Shown here in pieces: positions 23,765-36,085 of a stretch of DNA of 64,000 nucleotides (its first letter is position 1; the number at the start of each line of letters is the position of its first letter). A program made the position numbers and the translations under genes. The stretch spans positions 108,404-172,403 of the forward strand of contig JAXGGA010001038.1 in NCBI GenBank assembly GCA_038373865.1, written 5' to 3'. The notes beneath the pieces are model-generated. The model was given only the letters and a program-made list of their open reading frames with translations, ran no database searches and was not told the origin of the DNA. Source of the stretch: Uloborus plumipes. Taxonomy: Eukaryota; Arthropoda; Arachnida; Araneae; Uloboridae.

Positions 23765-25225
23765 CAAAAGAAAGTCGAAAAAAATTGTTACCTACTTTGT
23801 TTAAATTAAAACAAGCATGAAGGGCCCATCCATTGCATATGACCCATTGTATCGACCCGAGGCTAATAATTCGTTTTATGTAATGTTTATAATTATTTCT
23901 TAAATTTGAGTACCTCCGTAATACATTTTTCTCCAATTTTACCGCAGTAGGTGCAAAAACATTGTTAGAATATTGGTGGGGTACATAAAAATACAGAAAC
24001 GGGGATCCATGCTACTCTCAATATCTACTTACAGTAAGCGTACGAAATACATTTACTTACCAACTAAATAAATACATTTGTGCAAAAAAGTAAAATTGCA
24101 AATAAATGTGAAGAATTGCGCAAACTTTTAATTTACTGTATACACGTGTTCCGGAGTTACAAAGAACGCATTTTTCAAGTCAAAATGTATGAGCTTTTGC
24201 ATGAAAATTTTTTGCTTTTGTCTGATATCTTTTCATACATAAACTCATTCCCTTTGCATTGAAAAAGACGCTCCTTGTAACGCCGAAACAAGTTTATGCA
24301 GTAATTTGCAATTTAACGTTGCTATTTCTAAATTTACCGTTTGCTTACACTATTGTAATTTTTGTTGAAAAGTTTTTGACTGATTTTCTTTCGAAAAAAG
24401 TCTAATAGGAGCGCGTCTTTGTTGAGAAAACTAAAAAAAAAATGTTACATTAAATAATTTAATCTATGTGTAGGAAGAAATCAATTATAGAGAGAAACCA
24501 TCATATTACAAAAGGTCTGTCTAGTCACTTAAAGCAAATATACGGAGCAAAACTACCAAACAATTTTGTCTTTAAAATGTATTCAAAAGATTGTGTGTGG
24601 GAGTATCTTTTTCAAGAAGCCTATTTATAGATTACCTTAGAGGCGAAAAGCATGTATTTTTATGCAAAGTGGTGCATTTATATAACGTTAGGAAAATATT
24701 TACTTAATATAACTTTCCTTTAAAAATAGACTATAGATATCGAATCAGCCATACTGGGAGCAGTTGAAGTAACATAGTTCTGCGTCATAAGTCTGGTCTG
24801 GTAAGAAAGTAAATTGAATTTAGAATGAGCATGAATACACATGAAATATGTGAGTGTTATTTTTATTTATTTACTTCAATTTTTGATTACCGTGATGTGT
24901 CCGCAACGTGAAATAAACTAGTTAAAATTAAATTGTCTAGCTGTCTCGTAATGAGGATTGAAGCTTGAATCACATTTTTTTTCTTCATCGTTTTTTTTTA
25001 TGTTATAAAATGGTTGTTGATAAAGACAAAATACATTCAAAGTTTTTTTTTTTTTTTGTTTTAAGATACTGTTTTATTCTGTACACGTTTCCTCGAAGAT
25101 GTTATAACATCTAAGTTGGAAAAATAGTTATCAGTAACTCAAAACTCGAGGTCAGTTTGATAATGAAAATTCCCAAGGGATTCAAAAAGGGGATATTCCC
25201 CTTTTTTTTAATATAAAGGTAAGAA
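23765..25225. other. AT-rich DNA without recognised genes
   Basis: Nothing supported on either strand. The 60-codon frame at 24080-24262 has no recognisable features. Confidence 0.5.
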
Positions 25226-25229
25226 TATA

Positions 25230-25970
25230 AGGTGTGATGGATAAGTAATAGGACTGCACGTGCACATGCCACAGCCGTTAGATATGATGCTTAGGAGTGA
25301 AAATGGAATGTAGTTGGACTTTACATTTCGGGTGTTGGTGGCACGTTATTTTATCCATCTATATAGTTTGGCTTTGTTTTTATAGTTAGTTGTGTGAGAC
25401 TGTGCTGTGTCGAACTGCCTCGATCATGATGATCTGACAAATCAAGCAGCACATACATTTAAAATTCATCGTGAAATTTTTACGAACTCAACTTGAACAA
25501 TTTAAAGTGTTAAAAGAGATGCCACGTAGTCAAATGTTGGGAAAGCATAAGTGATTTTTTAACGGTTTTTTGAGATGATCGACACTCTGATCAACCTCTG
25601 ACAACAAGAACTATGACAACATTAAAAAAATACTGAAACTGTGAGCAAAGATAGATGTTTGAGTGTTTAAATTGGGTCAGATATTACAAACACTGATAGA
25701 GAGACAACGCGAAAACATTTGATAAAAAATTTGCATATAAAGAAAATTTCCGCGTAACTGTTACGAAAAAAACTAAATTGCTAGAAGTAAAGATGACTCT
25801 GATGTAAATATAGTGACTTTGAGGTGAAAGATAACAAGGCACCCCTGTTTCAGGATGAATTGCTAACTAGGTGAAATCTCGAAACACGAAAGGGCAAATT
25901 TGGTAGTCTGCGCCTGCGCAGTGAGACTCCGAGCTATCATCATCATCATGAACCATTTAATGTCACACCT
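25230..25970 (+). mobile_element. Decayed mariner-like element
   Basis: Left end AGGTGTGATGGATAAGTAAT after TA, in the style of mariner ends. The right end ending CACACCT at 25970 gives AGGTGTGACATTAAATG on the other strand. Between them the plus strand carries scattered mariner N-terminal traces: FKVLKEMPRSQMLGK near 25500, a GRPSTSRT-like block near 25575-25625, and TDRETTRKHLIKNLHIKK-like text near 25694-25745, matching the second HTH region (IxxxxVHxILTxDLxMxK). Stops and frameshifts are frequent. The catalytic DD34D part is absent, so the element has lost its 3' half. Confidence 0.5.
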
Positions 25971-26103
25971 TGTTTGTGTCAGAATTGACAAAACTTGTAC
26001 TTAAATGTTTATTAAAATGAAAGCATCGAAGCAATTCTTAAACAGTTAAAACAAGACAGCAACAAGCCGGACATTTTGAAACCGCATCTTGCTCCTTTAA
26101 TAG

Positions 26104-26311
26104 ACTGCAATAAATAAACTGTTGTTTTTACAGTATAATACTGGCAGCCGAGGTTCCAGTTTAAAACTGTGAAATGCACAAGAAAAATTGCTATCTTTAC
26201 AGTAATACACTAAAATTTCTGATTTTACAGTTTATTACTGTGCATTGTACGGTTTCAAACTAGAACTTCTGCTACCAGCATTAAGCTGTACAAACAATAT
26301 TTTTTATAGTG
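26104..26311 (-). mobile_element. CTGTAAAA-rich MITE, copy A
   Basis: Reverse-oriented relative to the copy at 50540. It shares CAGTATAATACTGGCAGCCG, AGGTTCCAGTTT and GATTTTACAGTTTATTACTG with the other copies. The ends (GACTGCAATAAA left; CACTATAAAAAATATTG on the other strand at the right) match the family end CACTGYAAAAA with mismatches. Non-coding. Confidence 0.65.
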
Positions 26312-26441
26312 AATATGCAGTTTTAATACAGTGAAAGGCATCCTACCAACTGATTTGCCTGCTTTTTATTTTTAAGCAAAAAGGCTTTAGGCACCAAAGC
26401 AAAATATGTCATTGACTGCACAATATCACTACTCAACCTAA

Positions 26442-26743
26442 TCACAGATTGCCTGAGACCAATATGTCTCTGTTGTTATAGCATGGGAATTCCACCATGT
26501 CTAATACATTCAGTTTACGTATATGGTTTTTCGGGATTAGTTCTGCTCTTTGGGTTTTCCGATTGCTTTGTATACCGTTAGTTGCGTTTAAATTCTTTTG
26601 TCCGAATGATTTTTTCTCGGAAAATCGTTTCGGTGAATGGTGGAATGCCGTAAAATCTATATGTGCCTGTCTGACTTTCCAGACGTGTACTCCGGACAGA
26701 CTGTCTGTCAGTCGACGCATGTGTAATCGGTCTTCAAATCCTC
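26442..26743 (-). CDS. Possible terminal exon, unknown protein
   Basis: On the minus strand a canonical-looking acceptor (AAAATATGTTTTCAG) precedes a 302-nt open stretch ending in TGA at 26444-26442. The frame starts GFEDRLHMRRLTDSLSGVHV and ends NNRDILVSGNL, about 100 residues, hydrophilic with mixed composition. G+C is clearly higher than in the flanks, unlike chance frames in AT-rich DNA. AATAAA-like signals lie downstream near 26360. The plus strand is also open over most of this span, but its translation is less protein-like. I do not recognise the family. An ATG at 26753 would allow a single-exon reading, but it overlaps the acceptor. An old transposon fragment is the main alternative. 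Confidence 0.25.
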
Positions 26744-27132
26744 CTGAAAACATATTTTGTTTGGGCGCTAGCTACGTGAAGTGTAAGGGATGTATAAAAC
26801 TCCTTTTTACTTAATGGTTTTCGTGTTTTTATGTAACACATGTTCCCGAAATTATTAATCGAAGGACTGAAATCCTTCGTTACATCGCGCATCACTATAT
26901 TGGGCTTTCAGATCCATCATAATTTTTTGTAGTGTTCTAAAAAATTAAAAGTAAAATCTTGCTTTATATTACTGTACAACTTTTTTTTTTTTTAATGTTG
27001 TTTGTATTACGTCGACATAATTTGATAAAACACGAAATATTTTTAAAGTATACATTATACACATCATTTATTGATAGGATCCATAATCTCAGTTTTTCGT
27101 TGTTTCGGAGACATCGTGATTTTGTATCGTCT

Positions 27133-27137
<5 letters not shown>

Positions 27138-27187
<50 letters not shown>
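27138..27187. repeat. (TA)n microsatellite, about 24 units
   Basis: An uninterrupted TA run. Open frames on both strands through it are artefacts. Confidence 0.97.
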
Positions 27188-27189
<2 letters not shown>

Positions 27190-28202
27190 GCATGGAGGGT
27201 TAGAAAACCCCCAGATATTGTTAAGTAGTTGTGTTTACACAAGGTTTTACAATAAAATAAGAAATCATTCTCCCTGCCACTGGATTTTTTTATATTGAAC
27301 CTGTAATTCTACAATTTTTGTTGGACTCTGCCTTTTGTTAGTACAATTTTGGTCAACTCTTTCTGAACTTTTAACTTTAAACTTTCCTTGATCGATTTAA
27401 AATGTAAGCGGAAACGATTCTCGTTCCTGTCATTAACTTTCACTACATTACTTGTGAGAAATATGTCAATGATAAAACAGATGCTTTGAAGGGGGTATTA
27501 AAAGAGAAAAAATAACTCTTCTGCTATCGGTTGGGATACTTAAAGAAATTAACGGATTAAACGTGTAATAGATTGAGAACTTAGACATCCACATTAGTTC
27601 AATGGGCTACGGAAGAGCTTTTAAAGATCAATGAAAAAGCGGATTTTGTAGGCTCAGTCGTGAATTAATCGCTATTGAAGCTTGATTTATCGTTTAAGTT
27701 TATTATTCGCAGTAGAATAACTAGGAAGCAAGCAGGTAAAATATAAAAGATAAATGTTTATAGTCTTAATTTGTGTTAAATATTTTGGATGCATCGATAA
27801 GCCAATTGGCTGATTACCGATGAATCTTATAATTTTTGGCGGACTTTTGGACCACATATTTCGATAAAGGGGTCGCGAGGGCAAATAACTTGCGTCCAGA
27901 AACATGTTAAACATTGCTTTTTTGGTTGATACTTATTTATTTATTTATTTTAAAAATGATTGCATTGCAATATTATATGATTTACTGATTAGATTTTAAG
28001 TTAAAGCAAAACTCTTCTTAAGCAGTTACTTTTCCCTTAAAGTCATTAGCATAATAGGCGTTTTAGATGTTTAGTTAATTGTTTTTCTATCAAAAAAAAA
28101 AAAAAAAACTATTTACATATTGCATTTGAAATTCGTAAATACTATGTTTGCTGTATTTTCATGGGAAAAAAACAATGGGTTTCATGAGAAAAACCAATAC
28201 TA

Positions 28203-28386
28203 CACTGTAAAAAATAAAATATCATTTGTACAGTATAATGCAGCTAATTTTATAGTAATAAACTGTAAAATAGCTGGTTTTACAGTAAGAAACTACAAAA
28301 TTGATAATTTTAAAGTTTTAAACTGGAACCTCTGCTTTCAGTATTATACTGTAAAAACAACTGTAGTTTTTTTTTTTTTCGCAGCG
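28203..28386 (+). mobile_element. CTGTAAAA-rich MITE, copy B
   Basis: Begins CACTGTAAAAAATAAAATAT; the right end on the other strand begins CTACGCTGCGAAAAA. It shares ACTGGAACCTCTGCT, CAGTATTATACTGTAAAAAC and TTTTACAGTAAGAAACT with the copies at 26104 and 50540. It is shorter than the 50540 copy because fewer internal TTTACAG...CTGTAAA modules are present. Confidence 0.7.
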
Positions 28387-28389
28387 TAG

Positions 28390-31300
28390 TAGTTTTATTA
28401 ATCATCAGTGTTTAACCAATCATTTTTACCGACAGTGTTTTACCAAATATTTATATTAAAAGCCACTTATCTTTTAAATATGTTATAGAAAAATACTAAA
28501 AAAACTATAGAAATTGCATAACGTGCTTTATTGTTTTTATGTGTTAATGGTAGATTCATTTCGATAAAATTTGAAAATAAACATTTATATGTAAAAATAC
28601 ATTCTAAATTAAGATGTAATGAAAAAAAAATAAATCAATTTTCCGTTAAAAAACGGTTTCTTTGATCAGAAAAACCTCTTACAGATGACTGCTAAAACTT
28701 TTTCATACTTCAAAGAGTAATGCGGCAGCCAAGAATTCAATTTGTTCTCCACGTCATACGCTGTCGCCGGTCCTTTATTTCTGTTGAATCAATAACATAT
28801 TGCACCCCTGCTAATGAATGGAATTTTATGCCAGTGCCTCAGAATAATAAATATATGTATTGACAAAAGATTGGGAAGTATTAAAAAATAAAAGCTTGGC
28901 GTTTTGGCGTTCAATAAATGACGAGTTTAGGGTGGCGAACAATGCTGCCCGCATAAGATTTCTAAACAGCCCTTCATTTGCAATTTAAAAATGATAACTT
29001 AGCTTGCATACTCTGGGGTGATATTTTTCTTTTGAGTAGCAGGTGTCGGTTCAGACTGAAGTGCAAAAATGCGAATTGACTTTTTACTATGCGTTATTTT
29101 TATTACCATAAAAATCTTATTTTGTATTGCATACTTGTTTATTAGTATTGTTGAAGAATTTTACATTTTCATCTTAAAATGCGTAAATTGTGCATTTCGT
29201 TCTAGGTCTCTCAGAGTTTTTCTTTTCTATTTGTCACTGTAATTTGATACTATTTCTTTAATATGTTATGCGCTAAACGCACATGTATGCTATGTAAGAT
29301 GTATAAATATGACTTCTCCGTTCATTTTTTCAAAGTATAAATCCAAACAGAATTTTAGTAAATTGTATTTAACAGAAAAATATTTAATACGAATGCATTC
29401 GACTAAACCTATACGAAAGCATTCGCCATATATGTCAGATAACAAATAATTTTAAGCGAAAATGTACCATAGAATGTATTTTCCTTCCACTTCGAAAAAG
29501 CAGTTATTTTTTCCCAGTCCGCAGAAAAGTCGAATCATAGCTTACCCGAACTATTCCTTAACATCAACGCATTTCATTTTTTTTTGTAAAATTTATTCCT
29601 CTATTTTCTAAATGACAACATCTGAATAATGCACAAAAAATGACCTCAGGATTTTGGTAAATCCGTCATATCCCTGCTGCATTCATTGAGCATTTGTCAT
29701 TGCTCGCTGTCTCAAAACTTTCCAACTGTTTCGCTTCCATTCTGGGTAATCATCAATAATAATCCCCATTCAATTCCTTTCTTTCGACTACTTCTAGACC
29801 TGGGATTTATACATTGATGGCTTTCCCAGTACAATGGTTCAATAATTCAACACTTGTCGTTTCAAAGCTTAATGTGTTGGCTTAGCCTTGTAAGTCCCCG
29901 ATGGTTGAAGGCGTAACAGAAAGTTTTGTTTTAAAGTAAGAGAGTTCATGTGTGTTTCGTATTATAAGGAAAGGACAAAATTTGATCTTTCGGGTATCTT
30001 GGAGCAGAGTTTTATCATACAAACTAAATTACTTATTTTCAAAATATAGTTTTAAGAATTTAAAGTTCTGGGGAAAAAATCGAAGAAAAAATTTCTAATT
30101 ATTATGGGCGTAACTATGCTTTATATATTTCTAGTTGATTGCAATAAAAACAGTATTTTTGTTTTACTTCATTATGTAATGTTTAAGTACGTATCAGTGC
30201 TAAAAACTGAGGATAACGCATTCTCATATTTAAGTCAAAATTATTCGGAAAAAATAGGCAAGTACTTGCTGTATTGTCCAAGCATATAATTTTAACCAGT
30301 TTGAGATACAAAAAAGTGAAAAATAGAAGAACTAAACCAGAGAAGGTTGTGAAAATTTCTCAATTCCAAAGAAAATAAAAAAAAGCTTTAACAGTGAAAG
30401 CAAAATATTTTTATCTGTAAGAAATGTATAAAGCGAATTTTGTAAAAATTAGGTTTATTTTTAAAGCAGAAAGCAAAGTGACTTACTGCATAATGTATGC
30501 TTCACCTTTTGAAGAAGATTAGATTAAGCGTACGACGTATTAAGGTTGGGCTCTGGAAACGTACAACAATAGTGAAAAAATATTTCATCGTATATATGAA
30601 AGGATTTTTAATGGGGAAAAAATCAATGGATAGAGTTTGTCTAAATATGGTATCTTTAATTTTAAACTTTATGGGTTTTCAAGCAAAGTTTTAACATGTG
30701 CTATACATTTTTCTTTTATTCTGTTTTCGGTTTATTCAGGAGCTTTTTAGGCTTAGAAATCTTCTTGAATCTAATATTAACATGGCCAATTGCAGTGAAA
30801 ACAATAAAGTAAGATGGTGAGATGGGAAACTTTTAAGTAGCTCCTATTCAGTTTTAGAACACAGCAAGCTTTAAATAAGCAACTAAGCATTTTCGAAACC
30901 CTACGGAGTTTTAATTAGAAGCTAAACATTTTGAAACGTCTGATATGTTTCAGATATCAAGTCTAGTCCACATACAATTAAACGGAAAAGAAATTCGAAA
31001 TTAATATGCAGTAGAAGACATCTGATTTTGCAAATCGCCCAAAGTTATGACGAAAATTGTATATTTGATCTCACGCTGAGTGTTTAAAAAAGACCAGAAG
31101 CAAAGTTAAGATGCTTAATACGGCCAAAAAATCACTTTTGAAATTTGTTATCCCTCAAAAATCAAAATTGTGAAATAAACTCGCATAGTTTCAACCAAGC
31201 AAAATGCCAGAAAAGCGGTCGTATTTTCACATTCAGTTATATAAACATTTGAACTTTTAAGCATTTAATCTCGGCATGCAGAAAATCGATGTTTAAAATG

Positions 31301-33165
31301 AGATGCTAAGGAAACTTTAATTTAATTAGATGAATCCAACTTTCGAAAATTCCATTAACTAAATTAATATCCCGCTTCACTTAGTTTGGTAAACATTTTC
31401 GATCTCCAGAATTTATGTATAATTTTTCCAAACTGTAAATACACTTCAGAAGTTTCTGAAAACTACTTTCTATTCTTGCGGTCAATTTTATATTTCTTGG
31501 AGATCTGTCATTAAAATTAAAATGATGTGACAATTAATGCATTTACATCAGTTCCTGTGTCAGAAATAGACAAATATTTTCTTAGCAAATTTTGAATATT
31601 GACAGTATGTTTATGTGCATACAATTTTACATATGTATTTTTACAATAATTTTTTCAGGTACTTTTGGACAAAGAAACATTTTATATCTTGTAAGTATAA
31701 GGGATGTTTTGTAATTGTTCATTCGTTTAAAATTGGTTTTTGTTATACATTATGAAATTAATGTTATTCAAATTTGTATACATGCCAATAAATTAAACTC
31801 AATAGTATTAAGCTGCAAGAAATGTATTTACGTTAATAGACTTGTTATTATAATGATGTATATTTGTATTAGGAAGTACACCAGTTAGCGCATAAAATTT
31901 CAATAACAAGCATGAAAGCTTTTGGTTGCGTCCAGATATTTGCTCTTTGGCCCCATAAAATGTGGCAAAAACGAATATTTACAAACGTTTTATCACTTTG
32001 AGAAGCAAATATTTTGTAATAATTTTTGAAGCAGACAAAAACAGAAATTGCTACTTGGACTTGAATGAATTCGAAGTAATCTGAGAAATAAATGTACTTG
32101 TGTGCGTGTTATAAATGTACTTGTGTATAAACTTGTTATAAAATGGAATCCTCTTCATTTTGCATAACAGTCAACATTTTTGCCCCATTACTTTTTATGT
32201 GCTGTCTGCCATTTTCATTCTCAGTAGAACCGAGGTTTCAGTGTTTGTAAGAATTCCCTATTTGCAATACCGAGTTATGAAAGTTTATTGACACACTTAC
32301 CTTACTTCGAAAAGTCCATGTGAATCGATTAAAGCCCTGTTTTGTAATCAAAACGTTGATTTTTTTTTTATTTTTTTTGATGATATTTTGGAGTTTCAAT
32401 GAAAGCAACCTTGAATGACTAAAAGACTGAAAGATATGTGTGTTTGAACGTAACAATAATATATTTTGAGAAATTTAAGCTCAGAAAAAAATTGTAATGT
32501 AGCGATTCAATATGGTTCCCTGACACGATAGTTAACCGGAACAACGACACACATTATTTGCCACAAACTATTAAGAAGTAATTACGTTGTGTGTACCGCA
32601 TAGTTGTAACATTAACTAGATGCGCAACGAGAAACTGACTCCATTAGATAAAAATAGGAGGAGGGACCATTAAAAATAAGTAAAAAATAATAAATTATAA
32701 AAAAAAATAACAGCGAAAAGTATTGAATATTGACTTATTAGTGCGGCGATTGCCATTTTTTCTTTCCGTCAAAGTAAACATTTAAATTTCAACAATGCTT
32801 CCGAATTCATCAATTGTAGTTTCACATGTCTTTATATAGCTTTTTTTTCCCTTTTGATAGAAGTTTTTTTGGCGTTTTTTTTTTTTTTCTAATTTTTCCT
32901 TTATTCAGAGTTTGTCTTAGTGGGTGACCCGTGTTCCTATTAGACTCAATTCGCTTTTCTTTCTCAAAACTGCTGAAAAACACAGTTGAAACTTAAGAGT
33001 TTATATGAAAATATGTTTTCTTTATTTTTATGACTTATGTGATGATTTTATAAAATCGAGAGCCAATTTAACTTTTAATATGCGAGAACTAGGCCATGAA
33101 CCTCAGTTTGGCCTTATTTGGCACGCTTTTTTTACGCATTTATATTTTCACATTTTGTTAACAGG
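28390..33165. other. AT-rich DNA without recognised genes
   Basis: No coding sequence supported. 29640-29900 is more complex and pyrimidine-rich but has no recognisable frame. A possible 32-nt microexon at 31659-31690 is discussed under findings. Poly-T runs at 32359, 32877 and elsewhere are simple sequence. Confidence 0.5.
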
Positions 33166-33170
33166 GTACT

Positions 33171-33804
33171 TTGGGGGAGACGCAGTACTGGGGAAGATGC
33201 CGTATCATGTGTTTCACCTACAAGCATCAACAAAAACAGCTAGCCAACACAAAGAGTTTGGGTGCCTTAATGAAAGAGCATGTACATTGAGAGTAAACAT
33301 AAATTGGTTTAGATTTACCGTTGGTTAAACGGGTGTTTTTATAGGTTTTGTCATTTTTACTGCTCTGATGAGTACCCGAAATAGTGTTAAATGCCTTTGT
33401 CTAAGACGCCGTATTTTCGTTTTTGGAAGATGCCGTAGCTTTTCGACTCTCTCTAGAGAAAACAATGATACTACTCGAAACGTAGACCTAAAAAACTATT
33501 TGAACCGTCGGAAAACTTGGGATTCGATGAAACTCATTGTATACAGCTGTAGGCGCAAAAGGATCATATACGGGATCCTCGCCCTACGAATTGCATTTTC
33601 CCCAACTGTATAGGGAAGATACCGCAATGGAAGGGTTTTCGTAATCATTAATTTCCGGCGGTAAAAAAAAAGTTTTTAAAAGCGAAACCTAATTTTTAAA
33701 AATCACAAAATTCCATATTGTGTGGATAATTTTTTTTTTTTTAAATAAAAACCATTGCGCTATTTTACATAAATTAACGTTGAAAACATAGGCGTCTTCC
33801 CCTA
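33171..33804. mobile_element. TA-type element, GGGGAAGATGCCGTA family
   Basis: The right end, read on the other strand from TA at 33803-33804, is GGGGAAGACGCCTATG. The left end reads TTTGGGGGAGACGCAGTACT, with the left TA apparently mutated to TT. The word GGGGAAGATGCCGTA recurs near 33190, 33427 (GGAAGATGCCGTA), 33611 (TAGGGAAGATACCGCA) and inverted at the right end. About 630 bp. Short frames within it are not recognisable as transposase. Confidence 0.6.
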
Positions 33805-33809
33805 ATGTT

Positions 33810-35310
33810 CCATAAATTCGAAAATTGCTTTCACTTTCGCACCCCGTTTAGTTATATATGTAAAACAGTATTCAAAAATCGGGAATATAATTTTAAAAAG
33901 AGACATTACTCGTTAAAAATAAAATTTTTAACAGAGTTTTTAGAAAAAAAAATTGTACTTTTCACATATCTTCACCATTATTCAAGAACTCTGAAAAGCG
34001 TAATAAATCTTCAATGTCTTACCCGACTTCAAAGTTAAAACTTAATTCACACCAAACACAAAGCATTAAATACAATCAGATTAATTCTCTTGATTTAATT
34101 CGTGTAATGTGTCGACAAATGAAGAAACATCTTTAATAATAAATAGCGTCTAGTGTGAAGATACATATACTCTTAAAGCCTCAAGAAAATGCTTTCTTTG
34201 TCTACAGGTATTAAATCTGTGAAGAAGAAAACATTAAATTAAGTACGGAGTATGCTGACATTTTCCACAAAACACAAATTATGTCACGGCTTTGTTCCAG
34301 CAACACTCAGGGTAACACAAACGTAACTTTCGGTTATATCAGAAAGCTTTCTCCATAGTATCAACTCCGATTTCAAGAGAGGCTTTCTAACTTTTATGTT
34401 ACCTTACGGATTACAAGGCATCTACCCTATCCAATTTTAAAAGGATTAAGTTTAAAATTTTCATTTCACTGCGTATATCATCTCTTCCTTGCATACTTTC
34501 AGCATTTCTAAGTATATGCAATTTCTGAGTGCGTATTTGTAATCTTCTTTGTACTTTATCTCAGTTTACACAAAGTGCTTTAACACTGCGATGATTTTTA
34601 ACTTCGTTCCGCGAGTTCTATAGCTGAATCTAATAAGCAATTCCATATCACTGCGGAGAGCATCCGTAAGACTCGAAATGTAAAACATGATCCAATTTGT
34701 TGCGAGCGCTGTAGATTTGATCTTGTAAAGTAGCTGCTTATGTTTATGGATGCTGTCATTTTGTTTTTATTGTATTTTTTTCGCGCCATTTGAGTTCTTG
34801 TTTATGTGAGAATGTTTAGAATTTTATTTGTAACCCTATTTTATTGAGCGCAAGCTATCAAAGTTATAGGAAGCATTATTTTAGTGTTTTACGATTCGAC
34901 AAATTGATTTATCAAAATGAACTTTTAAACAACTGGTCTGCACTGGGTAATTTTCATTAGTTTATCGAATTTACGATTTTCATGATTTTCGCAAGCGTAA
35001 TAGGATTGTTGTTGGATCCCACGTTCATATGTCCTAGTTATAAAAGATATAAAAAAATAATCAAGAACGTGAAATCGCCCTGTTTCGTAAATTATATAGC
35101 AAGCACACTTCTCAACATTGAAAAAAAAAAGGGGGTGAAAATGCTTATTGAAAAAAAATATTAAAAAAAATTAACAATTGATTAAAAATAATTTAAAACA
35201 CTTTAGATATTGAGTTTGACTTAGCAGAAGAGCTTAATAATATCTTCCACCAGTAATTCCTTATTTGTTTAGAATATTCTAGAAATAAGCTTGATTTCTC
35301 TTTGGTTTCA
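33810..35310. other. AT-rich DNA without recognised genes
   Basis: Nothing supported. Frames are short and of low complexity. Confidence 0.5.
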
Positions 35311-35709
35311 TTCAGTAGGAGAGAGGGAGGTACATGTAAACAAACGATATTTACCCAGTTAGCATGAAGAGAAAAATCTGAAGAAAAAAAAAATCTAGAT
35401 GGTATCATGAATACTGTATTCTGCCTGAAATTTCAAAGATCTAAACCATTTTGTTTTTTAGTTATCATAAGATCTTCTGTTTTGGAAGGTGCTAATTTAA
35501 CTTTTATGTTCCAGCTCTCGGAGTAAAAACTCATCCAAAACTTTTTTTTTTTTTTTGTGATTTGAACTTTATTCCTTTTTTAAGTGGAATTAATAATGTT
35601 AGTTTTTACGCACTTTTTTAATGAAAAATATATTGTTTTTTATCAAATTAGGTCTAAGTTGAGATAAGGTGCACACGTGAACAGCAACTATGAATAAATT
35701 TGTGCTGCA

Positions 35710-35957
35710 GTCAACCTTGCACCAGAAAATGTAGCTGTGAATGACTTTTTACTCGTAGAATTCATTACAAAAAAGACAAAATTTCCTATTTTCGCCGTAT
35801 TGAGAAAATGGGGAGTTATAAAGCATATGTGAAGTTCATGAGGAAGCCTATGAATGAAACTTTTATACTTCCAAAAACAGATGATACATCGATGGTATAC
35901 CCTGATGATATTCTGCTAAAATTATCAAGACCTACAATTTTAGGTGGCCCATGTTGA
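35710..35957 (+). pseudogene. C-terminal domain of pogo/Tigger-type transposase
   Basis: The first frame reads VNLAPENVAVNDFLLVEFIT and then KKTKF. After a frameshift near 35785 the next reads YFRRIEKMGSYKAYVKFMRK, then PMNETFILPKTDD ... YPDDILLKLSRPTILGGPC before TGA. The layout (V-x-D-F-x-L-V-x-F ... K-K ... Y-x-x-x-I ... Y-x-V-K-F-x-x-K ... F-x-x-P ... D-I-x-x-K-L-x-x-P ... G-G) is that of the domain following the DDE core in arthropod jerky/Tigger-like transposases, and it parallels the minus-strand relic at 57968-58575. The catalytic core is absent. The frameshift shows it is dead. Confidence 0.6.
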
Positions 35958-36085
35958 GTTGCATCTTCTATTTCTTTTTCTGTAAAACTTGAAGGCTGCA
36001 TTGTTTGTTGAATTGAGAAAAAGATCATGTTTAATAAATACCTTGATATTTTCATTGTAAGTGTTTGTTAATGTGTAATAAGCAG

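Noticed and set aside
26959..27242. Frames through a Tyr-Ile repeat
   Set aside because: They run through a (TA)n microsatellite and have no other features. The same applies at 48612-48876.
33005..33613. Two plus-strand frames of 107 and 81 codons
   Set aside because: They overlap the ends and interior of the GGGGAAGATGCCGTA element and show no recognisable domain.
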